A stretch of DNA of 62,299 nucleotides, from positions 1-62,299 of the forward strand of contig NZ_SPQP01000023.1 of the NCBI RefSeq assembly GCF_004571075.1. The letters are read 5' to 3'. How positions within the stretch are numbered: the stretch's first letter is position 1; the number at the start of each line of letters is the position of its first letter. The position numbers were made by a program, and so were the translations under genes. Shown here in pieces: positions 26,832 through 45,485 of this stretch. The notes under the pieces are model-generated. The model was not told the origin of the DNA. It saw nothing but the letters and a program-made list of their open reading frames with translations, and did no database searches. This stretch comes from Blastococcus sp. TF02A-35 (GTDB lineage: Bacteria; Actinomycetota; Actinomycetes; Mycobacteriales; Geodermatophilaceae).

Positions 26832-28096
26832 TCACCCGCACCACGAAGCTGCAGCTGCTGGCGTTCGCCGTCGTCGCCGTGCTCGGCATGGCCTACCTCG
26901 GGTTCAAGTACGTCGGCCTGGACCGGCTCGTCCTCGGCACGGGGTACGAGGTGGCAGCCGACTTCCGCGACTCCGGCGGCATCTTCGTCAACGCCGAGGT
27001 CACCTACCGCGGTGTCTCCGTCGGCCGGGTGAGCGACATGGAGCTCGTCGACGACGGCGTCCGGGTCACCCTCACCATCGACCCGGACACCGAGCCGATC
27101 CCCGCCGACACCACGGCGCTGGTCGCCACCCGCAGCGCGGTGGGGGAGCAGTACGTCATCCTCGAGCCCGACGACGACGAGGGCCCCTACCTGGAGGACG
27201 GCGCGGTCATCCCCCAGGAGCGGACGTCCATCCCGATCCCGGTGGAGCAGCTGCTGCTCAACGTCGACCGGCTGGCGAACTCCATCGACAAGGAGAACCT
27301 GCGGATCGTCGTCGACGAGCTGGGGCAGGCCTTCGCCGGCTCCGGGGACGACCTCGGGCGGCTGATCGACAACGGGAACCTGCTGCTCGCCCGGGCCCAG
27401 GAGTCCCTGCCGCAGACGCTGGACCTCATCACCGACGGCCAGACCGTCCTGCAGACGCAGATCGACAGCCGCACGGCGATCCGCCAGTGGGCCGCCGACC
27501 TGCGGCTGGTGACCGACACCCTGGTGCAGAGCGACCCCGACCTGCGCAGCCTCGTCGTCAACGCCCCGGACGCCGGCGACGCGCTCACCCGCCTGGTCAC
27601 CGAGGCCGGGCCCGGGCTGGGGTCGCTGATCCGCAACCTGGACGTGCTCAACGGCGTGACCATCCCGCGCCTGGACGGCGTCGAGCAGCTGCTCGTCACC
27701 TACCCCGACGTGGTCTCCGGTGGCTTCACCGTCGTCCGCAACGACGGCGGTGTCATGCGCGCCCACTTCGGCTTCGTCCTGAACGCCAACGACCCGCACG
27801 CGTGCACGAGCGGCTACGTCTCCACCGGCCAGGTGCCGAGCCCGGGCGCGGTGCAGGCGCTGGACGTCGACGCCGTCCGCTGCGACGTCGTCAACGGCGT
27901 CGACCCCAACCCGGGCGACGACGTGGACGAGCAGGGCTCCAACATCCGTGGTGAGCAGAACATCGGCCGCAGCGGCGGGGTGGGCAGCACCGGGCCGCAG
28001 AGCGGCGCGGTCGGCCAGCCGCCGGCGCTGGCCGGGCTGGACGAGCTGCTCGGGCGGCTGCTGCACGCCAGCCCGTTCGCCCGCACCAGCGGCTGA
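26828..28096 (+). CDS. mceF: MceF-type lipid-transport protein
   Basis: 422 residues from GTG 26828, which overlaps the mceE stop (GTGA). N-terminal helix (about 8-27), MCE domain (about 40-120; ADFRDSGGIFVNAEVTYRGVSVG), helical region and a Gly/Gln-rich C-terminal tail with two Cys. It completes the A-F set. The frame is open far upstream inside mceE but only as a shadow. Confidence 0.92.
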   Translation: MITRTTKLQLLAFAVVAVLGMAYLGFKYVGLDRLVLGTGYEVAADFRDSGGIFVNAEVTYRGVSVGRVSDMELVDDGVRVTLTIDPDTEPIPADTTALVATRSAVGEQYVILEPDDDEGPYLEDGAVIPQERTSIPIPVEQLLLNVDRLANSIDKENLRIVVDELGQAFAGSGDDLGRLIDNGNLLLARAQESLPQTLDLITDGQTVLQTQIDSRTAIRQWAADLRLVTDTLVQSDPDLRSLVVNAPDAGDALTRLVTEAGPGLGSLIRNLDVLNGVTIPRLDGVEQLLVTYPDVVSGGFTVVRNDGGVMRAHFGFVLNANDPHACTSGYVSTGQVPSPGAVQALDVDAVRCDVVNGVDPNPGDDVDEQGSNIRGEQNIGRSGGVGSTGPQSGAVGQPPALAGLDELLGRLLHASPFARTSG

Positions 28097-28183
28097 CCCC
28101 GCCGGACCGACCGGCACCACACCTTGGGCTGACCGCGGAACGCCGCGTGCCCGCAGCACGACCGGACAGGAGAGGATGCGCGG

Positions 28184-28900
28184 GTGATCAGTGACGCGCG
28201 GGGCCGCCCGCACGACGGCGACCAGGCAGGTGCCACCGCCTCCGTCGCCGAGGACGACGCCGTGACCACGGTCGCCGGTCCCACGGGCACCGGCGAGGAC
28301 CCCGACGCCGGCACGGGCACCGGTGCGGCCGTCGGCACGGGTGCCGACGCACCCGAGGACGCGACGCCCGCCCGTCGCCGTGGCCGCCGCTCGCGCGCGG
28401 ACGACGACGAGGGCGCCCGCCGGCCGGTGCTGCCGCTCGTGCCGGTCCTGGCCGGCCTGCTCCTGCTGCTGGTCGCGGCGGCGACGTTCCTCTTCCTCAC
28501 CCGTGACGAGGGGTCGCCCATCGCCGTGGGGGAGTACGGGCCGGTGCTGCAGGCGGCCCGCTCGAACGTCGTGGACCTGACGTCGTTCGACCACCTGACC
28601 CTCGACGACGACATCCGGCAGATCGAGCAGGTGACGACCGGCGAGCTCTCCGAGGAGTCGGTCGCCCAGCTCGACGAGCGCCGCCAGGAGATCCTCGACG
28701 CCGAGGCCGTCGTCAGCACCGAGGTGGTCGGCGCCGGGGTGACCCGCGCCGAGGGCGACGAGGCCACCGTCCTGCTCGTCATCGAGTCCACGCAGAAGAG
28801 CAAGGACAGCCCGCAGGCCCAGGCGCTGCGGTACCGCATCGAGGTCGAGCTCGAGAAGATCGACGACCGGTGGCTGCTGTCCGCCATCCGGGGAGGGTGA
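28184..28900 (+). CDS. Mce-associated membrane protein 1
   Basis: 238 residues. An Asp/Gly/Thr-rich cytoplasmic N-terminus (1-80, with an Arg cluster near 64-70), one membrane helix (about 82-105), then an external domain of the Mas type (about 110-238). Genes of this kind usually follow mceF; some mycobacterial ones stabilise the complex. GTG 28184 follows GGAGAGGATG; 87 bases separate it from mceF. Confidence 0.8.
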   Translation: MISDARGRPHDGDQAGATASVAEDDAVTTVAGPTGTGEDPDAGTGTGAAVGTGADAPEDATPARRRGRRSRADDDEGARRPVLPLVPVLAGLLLLLVAAATFLFLTRDEGSPIAVGEYGPVLQAARSNVVDLTSFDHLTLDDDIRQIEQVTTGELSEESVAQLDERRQEILDAEAVVSTEVVGAGVTRAEGDEATVLLVIESTQKSKDSPQAQALRYRIEVELEKIDDRWLLSAIRGG

Positions 28901-28906
28901 GCCCGC

Positions 28907-29767
28907 GTGACCGAGACACCTGACGAGCGCCCCCGCCCCACCCCGCGCCCCCGGCCCACCGCCGCCGCGCGGCCCAGCCCGCGCCCCCGCGTGGCCGGGA
29001 GCCGCCGCGAGCGCGAGGAGGCCGCCACGGCCGCCCAGCAGCCCGCGACCGCCCAGCAGCCCGCGACCGCCCAGCAGCCCACGACCGCCGAGCAGCCGGC
29101 GGCGAGCGAGCAGCCCCCGACCACCGAGCAGCCCCCGACCACCGAGCGGCCCGCCGCCACGGCGTCCCGGCGCCCGGCGCGGACCGCCACCGCGGCGCGG
29201 CCCGCCGGCGACCCCGTCGTCCCGGCCGCCCGCCGCAAGGCCTCGGCCCTGGTCCTCGTGCTGGCGCTGCTGTGCGCCCTCGCCGCCGCGGGGGTCGGGG
29301 TGCTGCTGTGGCAGCGGCTGGACCCCCGCTACGTCGACGGGTCGGTCCTGGCGGCCGCGCGCGACGGCGTCCAGGCCCTCTACGCCTACGACTACAAGGA
29401 CTCCGAGGGCAGCATCGAGGGCAAGCTCGACGTCCTCACCGGGGAGCTGCGCGACCAGTACGAGCAGGACCTCTCGCAGGGCGGCATCGTCGAGACCTAC
29501 GAGCAGGTCTCGGCCACCACCAGCTACGAGATCGCCGACGTCGGCCTGCAGCTGATCAACGAGGCGCAGGACACCGCGACCCTCGTCGTCTTCGGCCAGT
29601 ACGTGGTCAAGTCGGTCAACAGCGGGGAGCAGCCCGCGCCCGAGGGGTCGGAGTGCTCGACCACGCCGGAGGGCGCGCAGTCCTGCGTGCAGACCATCCA
29701 GCTCCGGATGGTCACGGTCGACGGCGAGTGGAAGATCAGCGAGGTCACGCTGCTCACCACCAGCTGA
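28907..29767 (+). CDS. Mce-associated membrane protein 2 with hexapeptide repeats
   Basis: 286 residues: a Pro/Arg-rich N-terminus (1-42), seven hexapeptide repeats of AQQPAT type (43-84), a membrane helix (about 113-136) and an external domain similar in layout to the preceding gene (YVDGSVLAAARDGVQALYAY onward). The repeats would lie in the cytoplasm if the N-terminus is inside. It follows the first Mas gene by six bases and ends the mce locus. Confidence 0.8.
   Translation: MTETPDERPRPTPRPRPTAAARPSPRPRVAGSRREREEAATAAQQPATAQQPATAQQPTTAEQPAASEQPPTTEQPPTTERPAATASRRPARTATAARPAGDPVVPAARRKASALVLVLALLCALAAAGVGVLLWQRLDPRYVDGSVLAAARDGVQALYAYDYKDSEGSIEGKLDVLTGELRDQYEQDLSQGGIVETYEQVSATTSYEIADVGLQLINEAQDTATLVVFGQYVVKSVNSGEQPAPEGSECSTTPEGAQSCVQTIQLRMVTVDGEWKISEVTLLTTS
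29033..29158 (+). repeat. Seven tandem 18-bp repeats inside the second Mas gene
   Basis: Unit GCCCAGCAGCCCGCGACC. Copies 1-2 are identical and copy 3 differs by one base. Copies 4-7 diverge but keep a Q-P (R-P in the last) core, reading AQQPAT, AQQPTT, AEQPAA, SEQPPT, TEQPPT, TERPAA. The gradient suggests recent slippage at the 5' side and older copies downstream. Copy number may vary between strains. Confidence 0.9.
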
Positions 29768-29774
29768 CGGCGGC

Positions 29775-29804
29775 CGCCGGACCGCCCGCGGGGCCGGTCC
29801 GGCG
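29775..29804 (+). terminator. Terminator after the mce locus
   Basis: 10-bp stem CGCCGGACCG / CGGTCCGGCG with a ten-base loop, eight bases after the last stop. Confidence 0.6.
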
Positions 29805-29942
29805 CCGGCCGTCCGGCGTGGCGGGCACCGCCGGCGCCACCGGCTGGCATCATGGACGGGGCACGCACCCCGTCCGGCCCCGGAGTCCCGGGAGGCCGAG
29901 CGTCCTGCGGATGTGGTCCCTGTCGCACAGGCACCCCCGACG

Positions 29943-29971
29943 TGGACACGGCTCGGGAGCAGGGGTAGGGT
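29943..29971 (+). promoter_or_regulatory. rpoB-rpoC promoter
   Basis: TGGACA (29943-29948), a 17-base spacer and TAGGGT (29966-29971) form a near-consensus principal-sigma promoter for an actinobacterium. Transcription would start near 29978, leaving a 5' UTR of about 205 bases before rpoB. The rest of 29768-30184 holds the preceding terminator and no gene. Confidence 0.7.
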
Positions 29972-30184
29972 CTCCTGTTGCGCTGCCCTCTGACTGCCTG
30001 CCCGCCGAGACGGGTCACGACGGGTGCCCGGGAATCCTCCGGGCCATCCCCACGCTGACCGGTCCAGCGGGCGATCGCGGCCGTCGCGGACAGCCTCGCC
30101 ATTACCGACGACGACCCGGAGTCGACACCGCCGAACCCGCCCCGTTCACATTGGCACGTCGTGAGGTCCTTGGAAGGACGCATC

Positions 30185-33691
<3,507 letters not shown>

Positions 33692-33697
33692 TCGTCC

Positions 33698-33730
33698 GCC
33701 GGCCGGCCCCGAGCACAGGGGCCGGCCGGC
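33698..33730 (+). terminator. Hairpin in the rpoB-rpoC gap
   Basis: 13-bp perfect stem GCCGGCCGGCCCC / GGGGCCGGCCGGC with a seven-base loop, six bases after the rpoB stop. Since no promoter is visible before rpoC, it is probably an attenuator or an RNA processing site, not a full stop. Confidence 0.55.
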
Positions 33731-33781
33731 CACCACACCACAGACATAGAAGCGAAGAACTAGCCCCTGAAAGGGGTCACC

Positions 33782-37687
<3,906 letters not shown>

Positions 37688-37709
37688 TCCCCTAGCCACG
37701 CAGTGACGA

Positions 37710-37743
37710 AAGGGCCCCCAGGTCGGACGACCTGGGGGCCCTT
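37710..37743 (+). terminator. Terminator after rpoC
   Basis: 16-bp stem AAGGGCCCCCAGGTCG / CGACCTGGGGGCCCTT ending in a short T run, 22 bases after rpoC. It is the most classical intrinsic terminator of the window. Confidence 0.9.
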
Positions 37744-37757
37744 CCGCGTCCGCCGCC

Positions 37758-37763
37758 TAGGGT
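37758..37763 (+). promoter_or_regulatory. -10 box for a leaderless transcript
   Basis: TAGGGT followed by exactly seven bases and then the GTG at 37771, so the mRNA would start at the start codon. No clear -35 is visible; the rpoC terminator lies just upstream. Confidence 0.5.
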
Positions 37764-37770
37764 GCCGGTC

Positions 37771-38423
37771 GTGAGCGCAGGGAACGCCGACGTCACGCGC
37801 GCCATCCGGCGCCTGGTGCGCCCGCAGCTCGCGGCCGCCGGGTTCGACGACTTCACCGGGCGCAAGGCGTGGCGCCGCACCGGGGACGTCGTCGAGGTCG
37901 TGGACTTCCAGGGCCTCGGGGGTGGCCTGCACGTGGGGGTGGGTGCCACGTCGTTCTCGTTCGGCGTCTTCGCCGGGGTCCGGCACCCCGCCTGCGAGGA
38001 GCCGCCCGTGGCCGGGCCGCGCCCGGGCTACCACCAGTGCACCTTCGTCGTGCAGCTCGGCAAGGGCGTGCAGCAGCCTGGGGCCTTCCATCCCTGGGCC
38101 GGGAGGTGGGGGAGGACCGGCCGGACGTCTGGGCGGTGGACCCGGACGGCGGGAACCTCGACGTGCTGGTCCGGGACGCCGCCGAGGTGCTGCTCCGCAC
38201 CGGTCTGCCGCTGCTGGCGCAGCTGGCCTCCCCGCAGGGCGCCTACGCGGCCCTGCTCACCCGGGAGTCGACGTCAGCAGGCCTCGGCAGGCCAGGGGTG
38301 CAGCTCCCCGGCGGCCTCGGCTCCCCGCGCCGCACGGAGGCGGTGAGGGGGCTGGCTGCCGCGCTGGGGCGGGACCCCGACGCGGACCTGGCCGCGGCGG
38401 GGGCCGGGCGGTTGCCGGGCTGA
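37771..38423 (+). pseudogene. Frameshifted DUF4304-like gene
   Basis: The first part reads from GTG 37771 (MSAGNADVTRAIRRLV) to about 38100. After FHPWAG the frame loses sense, while the frame one base earlier continues with REVGEDRPDVWAVDPDGG to a stop at 38421-38423. Restoring one base near 38100 would give about 217 residues. The N-terminal half (GFDDFTGRKAWRRTGDVVEVVDFQG, then YHQCTFVVQLG) resembles the DUF4304 type, function unknown. It could be a real one-base deletion, a sequencing error in a G-rich run, or less likely a programmed shift. Confidence 0.65.
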
Positions 38424-38429
38424 CGACGA

Positions 38430-38460
38430 AGGGCCCCGCCGACCGGGTCGTCGGGGCCCT
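38430..38460. terminator. Convergent terminator
   Basis: 9-bp stem AGGGCCCCG / CGGGGCCCT with a 13-base loop between the frameshifted gene and the minus-strand oxidoreductase gene. Confidence 0.6.
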
Positions 38461-38479
38461 CCGTGGGGGTGGGGCCGGG

Positions 38480-39520
38480 TCAGCCGGCGAGGCGCTTCAT
38501 CGTCTCCACCGTGCGCAGACGGCCCTCGCGGGTGCCGTCCAGCGGCTGCAGCATCAGCGTGGTGACGCCGGCCTCGCGGAACGCGGCGATCCGCTCGGCC
38601 ACGTAGCCCTCGGGGCCGATGAGCGAGGACGCCCGCACCAGCTCGAGGGGGACGGCGGCCGCGGCCTCGTCCTTCCTGCCGTCCAGGTAGAGGTCCTGGA
38701 TGGTCTTCGCCTCCGCCTCGTAGCCGTACCGGACGGCGAGGTCGTTGTAGAAGTTCTTGCCGCGGGCACCCATGCCACCGATGTAGAGGGCCAGCGCCGG
38801 GCGGACGAGCTCCAGCAGCGGCTCGACGTCGTCGCCGATGGCCACCGGGACACCGGTGACGATCTGCAGGTCGCCCAGCTCCGGGGGGCGCTTGGCCTTC
38901 CCGGCGGCCAGGGAGTCGCCCCAGACCGAGGCGGCCTTCTCCGGGTAGAAGAAGATCGGCTCCCACGCCTCGGCGATCTCCGCCGCCAGCTCGACGTTCT
39001 TCGGGCCCAGCGCGGCCAGCATGACCGGCACGCGCTCGCGCACGGGGGTGTTGATCAGCTTGAGCGGCTTGCCCAGGCCGGTGCCCTGGTCGGCCGGCAG
39101 CGGCACCGTGTACTTCTTGCCCTGGTGGTCCAGGCGCTCCCGGCGCCACACCTGGCGGCAGATCTCCACGACCTCGCGGGTGCGCTGCAGCGGGGCGTCG
39201 TAGGGAACGCCGTGCCAGCCCTCGACGACCTGGGGCCCCGAGGCGCCCAGCCCCAGGGTGAACCGCCCGCCGGAGACGAAGTCCAGGCCGGCGGCCGTCA
39301 TGGCGGTGAGCGCGGGCGTGCGGCTGTAGATCGGGAAGATGGCGCTGAGCAGCTCGACCCGCTCGGTCACCGCCGCGAGGTAGCCCAGCTGGCTCACCGC
39401 GTCGAAGGTGTAGACCTCGGCCACGGCGGCGACGTCGAGGCCGGCCTGCTCGAGGTCGCGGATCTCCGCCGCCGTCTCCTGGAAGCCGCCGCTGTAGCTG
39501 GCCTGGATGCCGATGCGCAC
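38480..39520 (-). CDS. LLM-class F420-dependent oxidoreductase
   Basis: 346 residues with a luciferase-like TIM barrel: RIGIQASYSGGFQET at the start, SRTPALTAMTAAGLDFVSGGRFTLGLGASG (in two blocks, about 68-97) and HGVPYDAPLQRTREVVEICR. This pattern is typical of actinobacterial F420-using enzymes, not flavin luciferases. It should transfer hydride between F420 and an unknown substrate. GTG start with AAGGAG before it. It is a single gene, not linked to the neighbouring operons. Confidence 0.85.
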   Translation of the reverse strand: MRIGIQASYSGGFQETAAEIRDLEQAGLDVAAVAEVYTFDAVSQLGYLAAVTERVELLSAIFPIYSRTPALTAMTAAGLDFVSGGRFTLGLGASGPQVVEGWHGVPYDAPLQRTREVVEICRQVWRRERLDHQGKKYTVPLPADQGTGLGKPLKLINTPVRERVPVMLAALGPKNVELAAEIAEAWEPIFFYPEKAASVWGDSLAAGKAKRPPELGDLQIVTGVPVAIGDDVEPLLELVRPALALYIGGMGARGKNFYNDLAVRYGYEAEAKTIQDLYLDGRKDEAAAAVPLELVRASSLIGPEGYVAERIAAFREAGVTTLMLQPLDGTREGRLRTVETMKRLAG

Positions 39521-39687
39521 CGTGCACTCCTTCGTCTCCCGGCACCACGGTTGGCGCCGCCCGCACGCTATCGGGCGGCGGCACGCGGGGGAGCGGGGGA
39601 GCTGCCGCCCGGCGCCGGCCGGGGGTACCGTGCGTGGACCCGATGCGGTCCCAGGTCGACCTGTCGACGAGTGTGAGGGACCCGGCT

Positions 39688-39716
39688 TTGACCGGCTCCG
39701 AGGGCACGGGTATCGT
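39688..39716 (+). promoter_or_regulatory. str operon promoter
   Basis: TTGACC (39688-39693), a 17-base spacer and TATCGT (39711-39716). Transcription would start near 39723, giving a ~330-base leader before rpsL. The leader holds several inverted repeats (CCCAGGGTGCCCTGGG near 39726, GGTCC-TTCATC-GGACC near 39877) and no convincing ORF. In other bacteria the str mRNA is controlled by S7, but at the rpsL-rpsG junction, so this leader may serve another control. Confidence 0.7.
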
Positions 39717-40053
39717 GGTCAGCCGTGCCCAGGGTGCCCTGGGCCTGCTCCCGTTCGCGGTGCGCCTGGGTGACCAGAGGCCAAGCCTCCTGGTCGCCGG
39801 GGACCGCCCGCCGGACCGCCTCCCGAGGCGGTGACCGGAGGGTGGCGGCGCCGAGTCGCGAGGGGCAACCGAGTTCGGTCCTTCATCGGACCGGTCCCGG
39901 GAAGGGCGACACGCCCGACCGCGTGGACCGGAGGTGGAACACGGCCGGGATCGGGAAGGTTCCCTCGCGGGAAGCGGCACCCAGCAGAGCAACGAGCAGT
40001 CGGGAAATACCGGACAGCACCACCCCAGCGCAGGTAGGAGATCCAGGCCACCC

Positions 40054-40428
40054 ATGCCCACGATCAACCAGCTGGTCCGCAAGGGCCGCGAGGACAAGGT
40101 CGAGAAGACCAAGACTCCGGCGCTGAAGGGTTCGCCCCAGCGTCGCGGAGTCTGCACGCGCGTCTACACGACGACGCCGAAGAAGCCGAACTCGGCGCTG
40201 CGCAAGGTCGCTCGCGTCCGCCTCACCAGTGGCATCGAGGTGACCGCCTACATCCCGGGCGTCGGCCACAACCTGCAGGAGCACTCGATGGTGCTCGTGC
40301 GCGGTGGTCGTGTGAAGGACCTCCCGGGTGTGCGCTACAAGATCATCCGCGGCTCGCTGGACACCCAGGGTGTCCGCAACCGCAAGCAGGCTCGTAGCCG
40401 CTACGGCGCGAAGAAGGAGAAGAGCTAA
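40054..40428 (+). CDS. rpsL: 30S ribosomal protein S12
   Basis: 124 residues, the standard length. Streptomycin-related lysines are wild type: [13 protein letters not shown] (K43 region) and [12 protein letters not shown] (K88 region). It sits at the decoding centre. The ATG at 40054 is used; the open frame upstream is leader sequence. GGAG lies rather far (13 bases) upstream. It is followed directly by rpsG. Confidence 0.98.
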   Translation: MPTINQLVRKGREDKVEKTKTPALKGSPQRRGVCTRVYTTTPKKPNSALRKVARVRLTSGIEVTAYIPGVGHNLQEHSMVLVRGGRVKDLPGVRYKIIRGSLDTQGVRNRKQARSRYGAKKEKS

Positions 40429-40898
40429 TGCCTCGCAAGGGCCCCGCCCCGAAGCGTCCGCTCGTCGCCGACCCGGTGTACCAGTCGCCGCTGGTGACCC
40501 AGCTGGTGAACAAGGTGCTCGTCGACGGCAAGCGCTCGGTCGCCGAGGCGATCGTGTACGGCGCCCTCGAGGGCTGTCGCGCCAAGAGCGACACCGACCC
40601 GGTCGTCACCCTCAAGCGCGCGCTGGACAACGTGAAGCCGGCCCTCGAGGTCCGCAGCCGCCGTGTCGGTGGCGCGACCTACCAGGTCCCGGTCGAGGTC
40701 CGCGCCTCCCGCAGCACGACCCTCGGTCTGCGCTGGCTGATCCAGTACAGCCGGGCCCGTCGCGAGAAGACGATGACCGAGCGCCTGATGAACGAGCTGC
40801 TCGACGCGAGCAACGGTCTGGGTGCCGCCGTGAAGCGGCGCGAGGACACGCACAAGATGGCCGAGTCGAACAAGGCCTTCGCGCACTACCGCTGGTGA
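40428..40898 (+). CDS. rpsG: 30S ribosomal protein S7
   Basis: 156 residues, normal, beginning [20 protein letters not shown] and ending AFAHYRW. It organises the 16S 3' major domain near the E site. Its ATG shares the last base of the rpsL stop (TAATG), so the two are coupled. In E. coli S7 represses at this junction. Confidence 0.98.
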   Translation: MPRKGPAPKRPLVADPVYQSPLVTQLVNKVLVDGKRSVAEAIVYGALEGCRAKSDTDPVVTLKRALDNVKPALEVRSRRVGGATYQVPVEVRASRSTTLGLRWLIQYSRARREKTMTERLMNELLDASNGLGAAVKRREDTHKMAESNKAFAHYRW

Positions 40899-40985
40899 CA
40901 TCCGTCCACCAGCGCCCGCGGCCGGCGGGCACCCCGGGCGAACCCCGGGACCCGTACGCGGACCAGAACAAAGAGGAGTAAGGGA

Positions 40986-43085
<2,100 letters not shown>

Positions 43086-43092
43086 CCGGAAT

Positions 43093-43110
43093 GCGGGCCG
43101 GCCGGCCCGC
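43093..43110. other. Palindrome in the fusA-tuf gap
   Basis: An 18-base perfect palindrome (GCGGGCCGGCCGGCCCGC) seven bases after fusA. It could form a small hairpin that modulates read-through to tuf, or simply be a GC-rich accident. Confidence 0.35.
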
Positions 43111-43175
43111 GCTCCTGCGAGCACAGCCCACCCCAGAGCACGCACCACCTGCGTAACCACGAGGAGAGGAACCCA

Positions 43176-44369
43176 GTGGCCAAGGCCAAGTTCGAGCGGA
43201 CCAAGCCGCACGTCAACATCGGCACCATCGGGCACATCGACCACGGCAAGACGACGCTGACCGCGGCGATCACCAAGGTCCTGCACGACAAGTACCCGGA
43301 CCTCAACGAGGCGTCCGCCTTCGACCAGATCGACAAGGCGCCCGAGGAGAAGGCCCGCGGCATCACGATCTCGATCGCGCACGTCGAGTACCAGACGGAG
43401 AACCGTCACTACGCGCACGTCGACTGCCCCGGGCACGCCGACTACATCAAGAACATGATCACCGGTGCCGCCCAGATGGACGGCGCGATCCTGGTGGTCG
43501 CCGCCACCGACGGCCCGATGCCGCAGACCAAGGAGCACGTCCTCCTGGCCCGCCAGGTCGGCGTCCCCTACATCGTCGTGGCGCTCAACAAGGCCGACAT
43601 GGTCGACGACGAGGAGATCCTCGAGCTCGTCGAGCTGGAGGTCCGCGAGCTCCTCAGCGAGTACGAGTTCCCGGGCGACGACGTCCCCGTGGTCCGCGTC
43701 TCGGCGCTCAAGGCTCTCGAGGGCGACGCCGAGTGGGGCGACAAGCTCATGGAGCTGATGAACGCCGTCGACACCGCGATCCCCGAGCCGGAGCGCGAGA
43801 TCGACAAGCCGTTCCTCATGCCCGTCGAGGACGTCTTCACGATCACCGGTCGTGGCACGGTCGTCACCGGCCGCGTCGAGCGTGGCATCGTCAAGGTCTC
43901 CGAGGAGATCGAGATCGTCGGTATCCGCGAGGGTTCGACGAAGACGACCGTCACCGGCGTCGAGATGTTCCGCAAGCTGCTCGACCAGGGCCAGGCCGGC
44001 GACAACGTGGGTCTGCTCCTCCGCGGCATCAAGCGCGAGGACGTGGAGCGCGGCCAGGTCGTCGTGAAGCCCGGCTCGATCACCCCGCACGTCAACTTCG
44101 AGGGCTCGGTCTACATCCTCTCGAAGGACGAGGGTGGCCGTCACACGCCGTTCTTCAACAACTACCGTCCCCAGTTCTACTTCCGGACGACGGACGTCAC
44201 CGGCGTCGTGACCCTGCCCGCGGGCACCGAGATGGTCATGCCCGGCGACAACACCGAGATGACGGTGGAGCTCATCCAGCCCATCGCCATGGAGGAGGGC
44301 CTGCGGTTCGCCATCCGTGAGGGTGGCCGTACCGTCGGCGCCGGCCGGGTCACCAAGATCCTCAAGTAA
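43176..44369 (+). CDS. tuf: Elongation factor Tu
   Basis: 397 residues, GTG start with GAGGAGAGG before it. G1 [14 protein letters not shown], effector region [16 protein letters not shown]3 [13 protein letters not shown]4 NKADMVDD, and domain 2-3 sequence ending [11 protein letters not shown]. It delivers aminoacyl-tRNA to the ribosome. It is the last gene of the str operon, followed by two hairpins. Confidence 0.98.
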   Translation: MAKAKFERTKPHVNIGTIGHIDHGKTTLTAAITKVLHDKYPDLNEASAFDQIDKAPEEKARGITISIAHVEYQTENRHYAHVDCPGHADYIKNMITGAAQMDGAILVVAATDGPMPQTKEHVLLARQVGVPYIVVALNKADMVDDEEILELVELEVRELLSEYEFPGDDVPVVRVSALKALEGDAEWGDKLMELMNAVDTAIPEPEREIDKPFLMPVEDVFTITGRGTVVTGRVERGIVKVSEEIEIVGIREGSTKTTVTGVEMFRKLLDQGQAGDNVGLLLRGIKREDVERGQVVVKPGSITPHVNFEGSVYILSKDEGGRHTPFFNNYRPQFYFRTTDVTGVVTLPAGTEMVMPGDNTEMTVELIQPIAMEEGLRFAIREGGRTVGAGRVTKILK

Positions 44370-44376
44370 CACCCCC

Positions 44377-44413
44377 TGACGGGCGGCGGCCGTGAGCCGG
44401 CCGCCGCCCGTCA
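44377..44413 (+). terminator. Terminator after tuf
   Basis: 16-bp perfect stem (TGACGGGCGGCGGCCG / CGGCCGCCGCCCGTCA) with a five-base loop, seven bases after tuf. Confidence 0.85.
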
Positions 44414-44415
44414 CC

Positions 44416-44437
44416 GGGGCGGGATCGCACCCGCCCC
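44416..44437 (+). terminator. Second hairpin between tuf and rpsJ
   Basis: 8-bp stem GGGGCGGG / CCCGCCCC with a six-base loop, two bases after the first. Together they separate the str and S10 operons. I see no clear -35/-10 pair in the remaining 61 bases before rpsJ. Confidence 0.55.
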
Positions 44438-44498
44438 ACCCCCGGTCAGCAGACCCACTCGAACTTTCACAACCGATCGGCAGGAGCAGAAGACAGCG

Positions 44499-44804
44499 AT
44501 GGCGGGACAGAAGATCCGCATCCGGCTGAAGGCCTATGACCACGAGGCGATCGACGCCTCGGCGCGGCGCATCGTGGAGACGGTCACCAAGACCGGAGCG
44601 CGTGTGGTCGGCCCGGTGCCTCTGCCGACGGAGAAGAACGTGTACGCGGTGATCCGTTCGCCGCACAAGTACAAGGACTCGTTCGAGCACTTCGAGATGC
44701 GCACGCACAAGCGGCTCATCGACATCCTCGACCCGACGCCGAAGACGGTCGACGCGCTCATGCGCATCGACCTGCCGGCCTCGGTCGACGTGAACATCCA
44801 GTAA
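44499..44804 (+). CDS. rpsJ: 30S ribosomal protein S10 (NusE)
   Basis: 101 residues, the standard length ([19 protein letters not shown]). It is a component of the 30S head and, as NusE, the NusG-bound link between ribosome and RNA polymerase. It is first gene of the S10 operon; CAGGAG precedes it. Confidence 0.98.
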   Translation: MAGQKIRIRLKAYDHEAIDASARRIVETVTKTGARVVGPVPLPTEKNVYAVIRSPHKYKDSFEHFEMRTHKRLIDILDPTPKTVDALMRIDLPASVDVNIQ

Positions 44805-44819
44805 GGGCAGTCAGCAGAC

Positions 44820-45485
44820 ATGGCGAGCACATTTCGTGGTCTCCTCGGCGAGAAGCTGGGGATGACCCAGGTTTTCGACGAGAACAACCGCCTCGTGCCG
44901 GTGACCGTCGTCAAGGCGGGCCCGTGTGTGGTGACCCAGGTGCGCACCCCCGAGGTCGACGGCTACTCCGCCGTCCAGCTCGGGTTCGGTGAGATCGACC
45001 CGCGCAAGGTGAACAAGCCCGAGGGTGGGCACTTCACCAAGGCGGGCGTCACGCCGCGGCGCCACCTGGTGGAGCTGCGCACGAAGGACGCCGGCACCTA
45101 CACGGTCGGCCAGGAGCTGACCGCCGACGTGTTCGACGGCGTGGCCAAGGTCGACGTCATCGGCACCAGCAAGGGCAAGGGCACCGCCGGTGTCATGAAG
45201 CGTCACGGCTTCAAGGGCCTCGGCGCGGCGCACGGCACCCAGCGCAAGCACCGGTCTCCCGGCTCCATCGGTGGCGCGTCCACCCCGGGCCGCGTCTTCA
45301 AGGGCCTGCGCATGGCGGGCCGCATGGGCGCGGTGAAGACCACGACCCTGTCGCTGAACGTCCACAAGGTGGACGCCGAGCGCGGTCTCCTGCTGATCAA
45401 GGGCGCCATCCCCGGCCCGAAGGGCGGCCTCGTGCTCGTCCGCTCGGCCGTCAGGGGTGGCCCCGTGGGGAGTGACACCAAGTGA
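44820..45485 (+). CDS. rplC: 50S ribosomal protein L3
   Basis: 221 residues with [21 protein letters not shown] and the central loop around [18 protein letters not shown] that reaches toward the peptidyl-transferase centre. Early 50S assembly protein. 15 bases after rpsJ; overlaps rplD by four bases (GTGA). Confidence 0.98.
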   Translation: MASTFRGLLGEKLGMTQVFDENNRLVPVTVVKAGPCVVTQVRTPEVDGYSAVQLGFGEIDPRKVNKPEGGHFTKAGVTPRRHLVELRTKDAGTYTVGQELTADVFDGVAKVDVIGTSKGKGTAGVMKRHGFKGLGAAHGTQRKHRSPGSIGGASTPGRVFKGLRMAGRMGAVKTTTLSLNVHKVDAERGLLLIKGAIPGPKGGLVLVRSAVRGGPVGSDTK

